Below are positions 54,401 through 64,000 of a stretch of DNA of 64,000 nucleotides, piece after piece. The position numbers and the translations under genes were made by a program. Each line of letters starts with the position of its first letter. Positions within the stretch are counted from its first letter, which is position 1. The DNA is from Parapristionchus giblindavisi (Eukaryota; Nematoda; Chromadorea; Rhabditida; Diplogasteridae): assembly GCA_943737045.1 (NCBI GenBank), contig CALSFV010000065.1:310001-374000 (forward strand). The letters run 5' to 3'. The notes below the pieces were generated by a model, which worked only from the letters and a program-made list of their open reading frames with translations, did no database searches and had not been told where the DNA came from.

Positions 54401-55249
54401 GTGTTTGTTGTGCACGACTACCAGGATCAAGTACCGTAATCTCTCCCCATACTACAGTAATGAATCCATTCAGAAGAAGTATGTCCAGTAGGAATGACAT
54501 CTCATCGAAAGAGAGGTAAACCTACTCCGTGTTCATCTGGTTCTTGTCCTGATGGATTCTTATGCAAATTCTCCACGACTAAGAAGAAATATTATTGTTG
54601 TGGAAGGACTAAGGTATGTCATACATACAGATAGAAGACATATTGATTGATTATAGAAAGAAGGATGTAGGAATAGAGCATTAAAGGACAAACAGGGAAA
54701 GAAGATTGATTGTACAGAGAAGGAATCAATATGTCCTCGAGGATATACATGTACTCCGAGTTCCAATGGATATGAATGTTGTCCAGGTTAGACTAATATA
54801 GATGACGAATAGAATCTATTGATTGATTATAGAAGATGTAGAGATGGAATCAGATGAGAATGATAATGGAGATGAAAGTGAAGAAGATGATGATGAAGGA
54901 GAAGGAGATAGAGATAAAGGGAGAGAAGATGAAGAGGATGAAGATATTACTAGTGATGGAAGTGAAGAAGAAGAAGAGACTATATTTCATCATCCACGTA
55001 TATACCAATACCATCTAATACAACAACCAATACTATACTCATTTCAGTTGTTTGTCCCAAATATCTCAAGAAGAAAGTAATACGAATAGGAAGGATTAAA
55101 AGAATTGTTTGTGGTAATTTAAATCATGGAGACCATTGTTTTCATGTCAATCAATAATTTCAGTTCGATGCTCATTAAACGACAAGGATTGTCCAATACC
55201 ATCTACAGTATCTCATATCATCCCAATCAATAAAGACCGGTTATCGTAA
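48496..55249 (+). CDS. Secreted EB-module / Kunitz / lustrin-type cysteine-rich protein
   Basis: [20 protein letters not shown] at 48496 is a signal peptide. Two EB modules follow ([16 protein letters not shown] and [19 protein letters not shown]). Lustrin-type modules ending in CC (for example PDHYEC then ASCCPSP) alternate with five Kunitz domains. Domains 3 and 4 have all six cysteines and basic P1 residues (GECK and GTHCR), predicting trypsin-like targets. Domain 5 has six cysteines and Thr at P1. Domains 1 and 2 lack the C14-C38 pair. About ten more CC modules then lead to a very acidic stretch (about 54840-54990, Asp/Glu-rich) and a Lys-rich plus cysteine tail ending NKDRLS. Some 35 small exons. 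Such proteins occur in nematode cuticle and secretions; the role is unknown. Two transposons sit in its early introns. Confidence 0.85.
49071..49231. mobile_element. CATAGGTCG-ended MITE, 161 bp
   Basis: Left end CATAGGTCGAATAGC, right end TTCGACATATG, flanked by ATTCATAG and ATTCACAA (6 of 8 match). The interior has repeated AAAATCCGGTCAGG words and matches 38154-38316 in inverted orientation. Lies in the intron after the second EB module. Confidence 0.8.
49401..49716. mobile_element. Foldback MITE with TAA flanks, inserted at a splice donor
   Basis: 316 bp; the ends CATCGTTACATTTGCC are mirrored, and TAA flanks at 49398-49400 and 49717-49719. The arms include ACGCC/GGCGT words and GGGTCTCAAGTGGAAAA, and the central part is unique. 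It starts at the fifth base of the intron, because the exon ends at 49396 and the donor reads GTAA, with TAA being the target duplication. Confidence 0.88.
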
Positions 55250-55885
55250 ACAGTCAAACACGGATAGTGCGTAATAAATAATTCCATATTTGCAAACCTT
55301 TCGTGACACCGACAATGTGAGGAAAGTAACTGAAATAATACCATGTAGGCTTGGATTGGAATGATTCATAATACGGTATTCAGAATCGAATTGAACGATT
55401 ATGAGACATTAAAATGATATAATGGAGACATTCTACAATCATTTATCACGAATGAAATAGATCGTATATAGTGAAGAGATAATAAATCCTAATTGAGATT
55501 TGTTTCATATGAGAGAAGATGATGGAGAAGAGAGAATACAAATGTATAGATGGAATAAAAAGGAACAAATGAATAGAAAGATACGGTATAATATCTTATA
55601 AGATGATGATGATGATAACCGTGATGGAGAGTATACAAGAGATGAAGAGGATAGAGAATGGAAAGAGTCAAACATGGATCAATACAACTACTTCGTAGAT
55701 ATACATTATATAACGTAACAAACAATGAATGATCAAACATAAAAAGAACAATATAAATATTGATTAGTTCAGAGTGAATTAAGTGATTCAAACTGTGAAT
55801 GAAGATAACTGTGAAATACTCATTGAATTAATAATGGAATACGACATAGATAGAATGATTACATATGATCGAATTAATCAATAAA
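55250..55885. other. Gap between two converging genes
   Basis: 3' ends of the Kunitz-type gene and Nup155. AT-rich, no exon structure. The 100-codon minus-strand frame at 55489-55791 is Ser/Tyr/His-rich low complexity and is not supported. Confidence 0.45.
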
Positions 55886-58800
55886 TCAATTGAGATGAGC
55901 TAATCTAGCAATAACATTTTCTAATAGAGTTCGTGTTGATGATGAAGTTGATGATGAGGTAGATGATATAGATCGAGAATCTACTGCAAACAATGATAGA
56001 GCTACTTCACATTTTGATGCCAATGCCATCCTGAATGAACCATTTATTGATTGATTATATGATATCGATTGATATCTTTATTACCTTTGTTGACTGGTAT
56101 ACTTATTAGGATGATTAAGGAAGTCATCCACTACAGTAATGGCTGTTCTTACAATATAATCATGAGCATGGTTATTATCTTTCCAAAATGGATCACCATT
56201 CCTACAATGAATTAAATATAATGATGAAATACAATAAGGTAGGTATACTGTACCTATAATGTTCAGAAAGAATAGTTAAGAATACAGCCAATGATAATTG
56301 AATCTTTGAAAGAAGAGATACGAAGAATGAATGGGATACAGAGTATTCACAACATTTCTCCATTAAATGAATAACAATCAATTCTATAATGAATACATCA
56401 TTACATCATCTTATCGTTATAAAAAACAACAACTAACCAGTGGGGAAATAGTTAGAATCTCCAAATCGTGCATGTAAATCAGATACTGTAGCCAATACAA
56501 TCGATGCACCGCCGTCTTCTGCACATACTTCAAATTCTAAAAGAGAATAGGAATATTATAATAAGAGATAGACTTAGATAATATGATATACCTCGATCAA
56601 TAATATCTTTCCATACAGTATGAATTCGATTCTCATCATAGAAATTGGATGACTTGAAGATTTCCAATTGAATTTTCGACAATTTGTATGGAACCGCATA
56701 TTTGACGTAAAGCTCCTAAACATAAATTTAGTTTAATTGATAAATAAATATAATTCAACGATGAGATTGTATATATCTGGATATAAACCTGTAGTGGTAA
56801 TAATTTTCCATTCAATTGAATAGCAACAGAAGATGCATCAGGTGAGTGAGCTTCTAATGCTTCCCTATAATATTTTTCGAAATAAAATTCAATTTAATGA
56901 GACTAACAAGAGACTTACTTGATTGCAATTTGAATTTGAGCCACTTCCAATTTGTCTCTCAATTCCTATAAAACACGCTATCTTAGAAAATCGACATAGG
57001 TGCGGTATCGACGAAAAATAGATTTTTCTGTTTTATGTATGATAATTACAGGCTCAATGAGTGTAGTTCACTGGTACTTGGAAATAGCTTCCAATTGAAA
57101 ATTCGCTTCAGGGGGTGACCACACAACGATTTGGCGCCTTTTCCTAAAAAGTTTATTTCGAATCCAATCGATTCGGGAGTGGATGCAATCGACTCCTTGC
57201 CTAATTCTAAGAAACTATTGTCGAGGAGAGTTTTTTGATCAACGGTCAACGAAGGCTGGAATCAGGAAATTTCAAAAAAAAATTCACATTAAATTAATTC
57301 TCACTATTTTCCCACGGAGAAAGTAAATTTTTTATTTGCTCAATCGCTTCTACATATCATAACACATCTTCAGTTTAAAAAGTGTAATTTATAAAAAATG
57401 GGAAATTTATGCGCGAATCAATTTTGTTCGTTGAACTTAATTGTGGTGAGGATTGGCGACTTTTCATAAAAAGTTTATTTCGAATCTAATCGATTCGGGA
57501 GTGGGCGCATTCGAATCCTTGACTAATTCTAAGAAACTATTGCTGAGGAGAGTTTTTCGATCAACGGTCAACGAACGCTGGAATTGGTAATTTTCGAAAA
57601 AAAATGTTTACATTAAATTAATTCTCACAATTTTCCCATGGCGAATGTAAACTTTTTATCTGCTCAATCGCTGCTACATATCATAACACATCTTCAGTTA
57701 AAAAAGTGTAATTTATAAAAAAATATAAATTTGTGTTCGAATCAATTTTGTCGTTGTTGTATGAATAATGGTGAGGAATTACGGTAAGGGCAAGAAGGCG
57801 AGATTTCCTAATCGATTTTTTGTCGCTTTTCTGCTTGTTTCGTGCGTATTTCAACGCAATGACACGAGTATTTGACTGTTCATCCGGTGGTTCGGAGTGT
57901 AGCTGTAGTTGGACAGTGTTGTTCACTATTCTAATCATCATTGTGATGTAATTTTAATTCTATTTACTTATTCGTATACGCGCTAAGATGTGTTATGATA
58001 TGTAGCAGCGATTGAGCAAATAAAAAGTTTACATTCGCCATGGGAAAATTGTGGGAATTAATTTAATGTAAACATTTTTTTTCGAAAATTACCAATTCCA
58101 GCGTTCGTTGACCGTTGATCGAAAAACTCTCCTCAGCAATAGTTTCTTAGAATTAGTCAAGGATTCGAATGCGCCCACTCCCGAATCGATTAGATTCGAA
58201 ATAAACTTTTTATGAAAAGTCGCCAATCCTCACCACAATTAAGTTCAACGAACAAAATTGATTCGCGCATAAATTTCCCATTTTTTATAAATTACACTTT
58301 TTAAACTGAAGATGTGTTATGATATGTAGAAGCGATTGAGCAAATAAAAAATTTACTTTCTCCGTGGGAAAATAGTGAGAATTAATTTAATGTGAATTTT
58401 TTTTCGAAATTTCCTGATTCCAGCCTTCGTTGACCGTTGATCAAAAAACTCTCCTCGACAATAGTTTCTTAGAATTAGGCAAGGATTCGATTGCATCCAC
58501 TCCCGAATCGATTGGATTCGAAATAAACTTTTTAGGAAAAGGCGCCAAATCGTTGTGTGGTCACCCCCTGAAGCGAATTTTCAATTGAAAGCAATTTCCA
58601 AGTACCAGTGAACTACACTCAAGGAGCCTGTAATTATCACACATAAGACAGAAAAAATCATTTTTCATCGATACCAAGAAATATTCCAGTTGTTGAATTC
58701 TCTCAGATAGTGTTTTATAATACATCTAATTAATCAATAATTATCATCATTTTTGTAAAATCATTAAAACTTTCTACTTTGTCAATCAATAAATACAGGT

Positions 58801-61205
58801 ATACAGTATACCTGAATGAGTGTTCTACTATCATTATCATTAGTAGATTGAGCACAAATGATAGCATGAGATAGATATGTCAATCGATCCGTTAATGATA
58901 TATCATTCAATTCAGAATCAGTCAATCTATTCAATAATCGTGCTGCCTTTCCTTTCATTCCTCTTTTCTCATAATGTCTCCACATAACATCCAAATATCT
59001 ATAATCAATCAATAATCATTTACATGTAATTAGGCTCTTCTAACTACATCAAAAGCCAATTTTAAAAATCTCACTTAGTTCCTCCTCCTCGTTGAATTTC
59101 AATAGTCAACCATTGTTCCAAGAATGGAGATTTACTATTCACAATCATTTCCTTCTTAGATCGTCCCATTAACCACCTATTTAAAAACAATATTATTAAA
59201 TCGATTATTGATCATTCGATCTAATAAAAAAATTAGACTCGATCCAAATATGAGAACATATTTTGCAACAAAAAAAATTCCACACATAGGTCGAAATGCA
59301 CTACGAAGCCTGGGCGTATTTTGCGATTTTTTCAAAATTCTGGTCACATTCTACGATTTTTTTGTTGTTAAACCCGGCTGCATTTTGAAAATCTGTAACG
59401 TAACTAGTCGACCTATTATTCCGCGGATGATTTGAGGTAGAAAAAATGTAAAAAAATAAATACCGGAATAATGCAGCATGAGCTAATTCATCATCAGATG
59501 TCAATACTGCATTCATTATCATCTCACTTTGGACATTCTACAATGAAATCACTCCATCTCCATATTACAATAGACTAGAAACAAACTCTTTCATTAGTAG
59601 ATAAACTAGTAGATGGTGATTGTAGATCATCCAACATCTTCGTTATCACTCCATATGCAACCTTTCTCTTATCAACCACACTTAGAGTCTACAATGGATA
59701 TCATGGATTAGATGACTATGATGACTGACAGATGATACTATCAGATGACAGATGATATCATCATGATAATTCACCCCACTCCATTTAAATACTATCCCGT
59801 ACCATAAAAATAATTTGATACATGATAAAATTAATTATTATAATTTGATAGATAACTTACATCAGCATCACACTTTCCTCCATTTCTGTATGCATTGAGT
59901 GCCAATTGTTTAGGATCATCTTTTGATGCACGAAGAAGACACAAATCAACTACTGAATCCATTGCACGTACTATATAACAATACAATATTAGATATTATT
60001 ATAAGATAAAGTATAATATACATTTGATGAGTTTCTCAGCAACCTTCTCAAGAGGAAGTTTAGATACACTATCTTTGAGTAGACGAATAGCTTCATCTAA
60101 TACACGTGATGATGTTGTTGATGGAGATGATATCACTCGTTCCATTAACTACAATCATTCATTCAATTATTGATTGATTATAGAATGATCTACCTCAAGT
60201 GCAGATGTAACAAGAGCATCTTCTCTTGAATAGAGATTAGGACAAACTCTTCTCAATCTCTCTGACAGTTCACTAGTTCCTGCATCATCTCCAAGGAAAT
60301 ACCTACAAGAGATACAATTTATATAGAAGGATACTGTAGATATAGAAAAATGTAGATGTATACTGTATGTATAAGGAGTGAGATACGGTAAGTATATAAG
60401 GATAGATGAGATGGTTACTGTATCTTACTCGATGAGGGCTTTGATAAGTATTCCATTGAATGATGGATTCGTTGCCAACTCTCCCAATCGTCGTTGAGTC
60501 AATTCAATACGAGCATTACTATCAACGTTGAGAGTTACCTATACAATAGAATAGAATAGGATAAGGGGTGATATAATAAGAGTATAGATACATGAGGCAG
60601 TCCATGTCCAACAGCAGTTGACCATAAATAGAGTGTTTCTGATGTTTGAGTAACAAGAAGACGAAGAGCAAAGAGTGATTGACGTTCACGAGAAGCTGCT
60701 TCAGCTAGAATATCATATGATCGATCAATGAATATGATATGAATGAATGAATGAATGAGAGATACAATTGAATCGAGTATGAAGTGTATCTCCTCCAGAT
60801 CCAATATGTGGTGGAGTAAGACGAGGAATCAAGGAATATTCATCCATTGCTCTTCCCAATTTATCTAATTCAATGGCTAACCATTCCAATTCTGATTCAG
60901 ATACAGTCGGAACTACTTGCTGTAATTAATATATGATATAATATAATGGATTGAATAGAGTGAATTAATGTACCTTTTGATCAGATGTAAATGTAGCCAG
61001 TTGTTTATGCCATAGAGGGAATACAAGACGAGAGAAGTATGAATAGAGTGCTTCATGTTTAGTTGATGGTTTCCATTGATATGGACCTTCATTCTTATTT
61101 TGATTCAATCCATCTAATAGAGGAGATGATGGAGATAGAGCAAATGGTGATGAATAACCATGAGTATCCATTCCACGTGGAGTTGATGCATGCAATGGAG
61201 CTAAA

Positions 61206-61238
<33 letters not shown>

Positions 61239-64000
61239 TAATAATAATGATAATAAAGTAAATAGAAAGCTACATCTCATTTTATGTTGCCATTCAGCTA
61301 GACTATTCTCTCCAGGTGAAACAAGTCGAGCAGTTTGTGTATCAATCATCTCTGCTTCATCTTTCAATCCAAAGAATAATCGAACAGCCTCAAATATAAT
61401 CAATAATTGAAAAATAATAAATAAAATATAAAGTGATATTTTACCTTATCCTTGAGTGGTAGATCACTAGCTGCATCAGATGATAGTATAGCTACAGATA
61501 AAACTAGTGAATTCACTCCTCCCAATGTTTTACACAATTCCATTGTGGCATCACTCTCCGTACGACTCTACAGTATACCTCATTACAGTAATCTATCTAG
61601 AGTATATCTCGATACCTTCTCAAACAATGTAGCACGGAATGCATCCAATGGTGAACGATGAGTGAACACATATAAGGCCTAGAGAAAGGTAAGAAGGTTA
61701 GAGCATTGATATGCAATTTCACTGTCATATCTTCCTTTTCGCATTGGCTACCAGTTCTAGACAAAATGAGATAAACTAACATTATTAGTGAATAGAAGAA
61801 GTTGTTGATTAGATGTATAATGTTGAGTATAGAATGGATGTCCTGTAAGAGGGGGAACACATGTACCCCCTGGGATATTACTTTTTCCATCTATCTTTCT
61901 TTCTCTATCTGTACTGATTGCCCATACATGTCCTTCGATACGTAGTTCATTCTGAACAGAGACAATTGTATATATCAATCAATAATGTAATATATATATA
62001 CCATAGTCTCAATATCTTGTTGAGGAAAGAATAGATTGGATAGAGCGAATACAACATCTCGACCAGTTGTTGTCATCACACATAGAGCTGTATATCAATA
62101 TATATTAGTAATATGAATAATGAATGATACGATACATGAATCAACATTAGCAGCATAGACTCCTTGAGGTGTTTCTGAATAGAGTGATGATGGACATACT
62201 CCTGGAGATAGACGAACATGCATCAATCGAAGACATTTAGGACGAGCTTCACTTTGAGTCTTCAAATAATCAATAATAGATAGATCAAATGGAGATCTCA
62301 AGTACTAACCATATAATATGATGATACAATATCATTGAGATACATTTGTTGTTGTGGATTAGGAAGAGATTGACGAGGTTGACATGAGAAATATAGACGA
62401 ACTCCTTTTGATGTTACTGCCACCTACAACATGTCTATCATATCTGATCAGTACCATTGAGAGACCGAATGTCCATATCACTGCTACCCTCTTTTTTTTC
62501 TCTTGTAATTTTATCCCAAAAATGGCAAACAAATTCGTGAATCACAGGTGTTCCTGGTCATACACGAGGACGTTTCCCCTCATGACAGAGCTCAGATATG
62601 GATTGGATACGATAGATGAATAGATAATAACTAACCAGATTGACTTGATATGATTCACACGATGGAATAGGAGATAAAGCTACAATATTGGAGAAGTATG
62701 ATGCTTCATGTTGTCCTTGAGTCAAATTAGTCGCTTCGTGCTATAACAACATCATCAAGAATAAGAATTACTCAAGTTAACCAACCATAATCTGTCCAAT
62801 CGATAAAGTCGTAACTTTTGCACATTCATCTCCTTTAATTCCGAGATCGAACAACTAAATCAATATCATAGACATATTATATTGTTAAACTTTATTCATA
62901 CTTGAATACTACTTTTAGTTGTTAGAGTATAGAGGATATGTCTAGTAGAGTCAATAGCCATTTCTTCGATGCCATCTGAATATCTCATCTATATATCTGA
63001 CATAATAGACAAGACTACCTGTGACTGGCTTGATATATGATGCAATCGATCCTAATAATGAAGACGATTTGTCCACTTTCTTACATGATCGACCGAGCCA
63101 TCCCTTCTCCTATAAGAGGAAGAGCAATAAGAATAGTATTCAATAGTTCTCAAAGAAATCAATCGATAACTAGAAACCTGATAATCGAATTCGTAGAGGA
63201 TATCTTTAGCAGTGAAGAATATCCTTCCACTTTCAGTTGATATTATCGATCGAATCATTTCACCTTCCAAATCAACCTAGAATACACAAATAATTATACG
63301 ATGATATTAGATATGGATACCTACCTTGAACAAAGGATCAGGAATAAGTGAGATTCCTTCTCCATCTGATCCATTTGTCATTCCAAATAGAATAATATCA
63401 ACTACAGTACCAACAACAAGCACATGAGTGATATGAGGCTGAATGTATCGTTCATCCATCGATTAACATCACCAATTACTTACTTGGAAAACTCCAGGTT
63501 TTGGCTTCGCTAAGCACAGCTTCAGAATGGTATTGGGAACTCCATCAAACACGGCAAGATCAGCACTTCATAAATATATTTTATATAAACAGTTTCAAAC
63601 AAACAAATAATTCTGTTCAATCGCAGCTCTAACATCATCGATTTCCTACTTTCCATCAACAATAATCATAACACATACTCAGCTTCATAACTCCACAGGT
63701 ATACATCACAGTCAATAGTAACGTATGCACGTTTTACTTCAGGGAAGAGGCCCATCGTGAGATGACTGCGCATATCTCAATAAATTATGATGCAATTTAA
63801 ATGATTACGAGCTATGACTTACGATCCATTTCATGGAAAAGTTCAGGAGGGATGGGAATTCTCCTTTCCAAGAAGAATTCATCAACTCCTTTTGAGTAAA
63901 AACGATTTCCAAGTCCAGAGACGCTGGTCCTTCCTAAATTGAATATAATAGAAGATTATAGCAATATGTAACGAACCATTATCTGTGAGCTTCACTTGGA
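55886..64000 (-). CDS. npp-8: Nup155 nuclear-pore scaffold protein (5' end beyond the right edge)
   Basis: Inner-ring scaffold nucleoporin. The beta-propeller part is at high coordinates: TSVSGLGNRFYSKGVDEFFL, then RRIPIPPELFHEM, VKRAYVTIDCDVYLWSYE, a VAVTSKGVRLYFSC block, and LRLMHVRLSPGVCP. The alpha-solenoid part follows with YLDVMWRHYEKRGMKGKAA and RLTYLSHAIICAQSTND, then LRDKLEVAQIQIAIK. Next is VPYKLSKIQLEIFKSSNF with VWKDII, and the C-terminus is LLENVIARLAHLN, stop TGA at 55886-55888. Order and local similarity match Nup155; the symbol is by analogy with C. elegans npp-8. Some 25 exons with introns mostly 40-100 bp, except 56966-58811, which holds a 1.67-kb palindrome. The start codon lies past base 64000. 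Confidence 0.9.
57004..58675. mobile_element. 1.67-kb foldback palindrome in a Nup155 intron
   Basis: The outer ends GGTATCGA and TCGATACC are mirrored. Arms of about 690 bp (57004-57699 and 57986-58675) are about 95 percent complementary by eye, with a unique centre of about 285 bp. Each arm contains two tandem copies of a roughly 320-bp unit (starts near 57133 and 57457 on the left). Units contain TTTATTTCGAATC and CAACGGTCAACGAA, which diverge between tandem copies but agree between mirror copies. No transposase and no target duplication could be found. Confidence 0.85.
59285..59417. mobile_element. CATAGGTCG-ended MITE, 133 bp, in a Nup155 intron
   Basis: Ends CATAGGTCGAAATGC and AGTCGACCTATT (last base altered). 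Flanks ATTCCACA and ATTCCGCG match at 6 of 8. The shared ends place it with 38154-38316 and 49071-49231, although the interior has diverged. Confidence 0.65.

Noticed and set aside
57046..57249. 67-codon minus-strand frame as a Nup155 exon
   Set aside because: It lies in the palindrome arm and is mirrored in the other arm. The flanking Nup155 exons join directly and match the family without it.

Overview
The window looks like nuclear DNA of a free-living nematode. It is AT-rich, has many tiny (about 40-60 bp) GT-AG introns, trans-splice-like acceptors a few bases before some start codons, and nematode gene families such as an EB/Kunitz/lustrin secreted protein. It also holds a complete DNMT2-type methyltransferase gene. 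DNMT2 is absent from Caenorhabditis elegans and C. briggsae but reported in Pristionchus, so a diplogastrid-like worm is my best guess (inference). All genes are spliced, so I rebuilt them by joining exons with conserved protein motifs and matching phases. The dld-1 model gives 495 codons and the rab-28 model 223.

Layout, left to right. About 1-8010 (-): 3' part of a long acidic, repeat-rich gene running off the left edge. 6.9-9.0 kb: tRNA-derived and foldback repeats. 10309-14585 (+): SLC5 sodium/solute symporter whose largest intron holds a foldback element with a hAT-like element nested inside it. 14961-17252 (-): HDHD5/CECR5-like HAD hydrolase. 17876-22105 (-): unrecognised 195-aa protein with a GC-rich, repeat-filled intron. 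22852-24001 (-): DNMT2. 25922-26933 (-): RAB28. 27227-29873 (-): FoxP forkhead factor, divergent from 30316-33007 (+), a secreted M1 aminopeptidase. 33854-38771 (+): dihydrolipoamide dehydrogenase (E3). 39179-40421 (-): DRAM/TMEM150-family membrane protein. 40840-46496 (-): 2-oxoglutarate dehydrogenase E1. 48496-55249 (+): secreted EB/Kunitz/lustrin protein. 55886-64000 (-): Nup155, running off the right edge.

Functional links: E1 and E3 of the same mitochondrial complex lie 2.1 kb apart, end to end, with one gene between them. No operon is evident.

The most striking non-coding content is a dense set of nested short transposons in introns. Many can be delimited to the base by target-site duplications: (a) CATA-ended elements with 8-bp duplications, hAT-like; (b) a TA-flanked mariner/Tc1-like MITE with an empty-site sibling less than 1 kb away; (c) TAA-flanked MITEs sharing the end GTTACATTTGCC; (d) foldbacks carrying inverted tRNA-like sequences; (e) a 1.67-kb palindrome in a Nup155 intron. 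Introns also carry short motifs (GATCTTT repeats, TTGA/TGAT repeats, TACCGTA) whose orientation mostly follows the direction of transcription.
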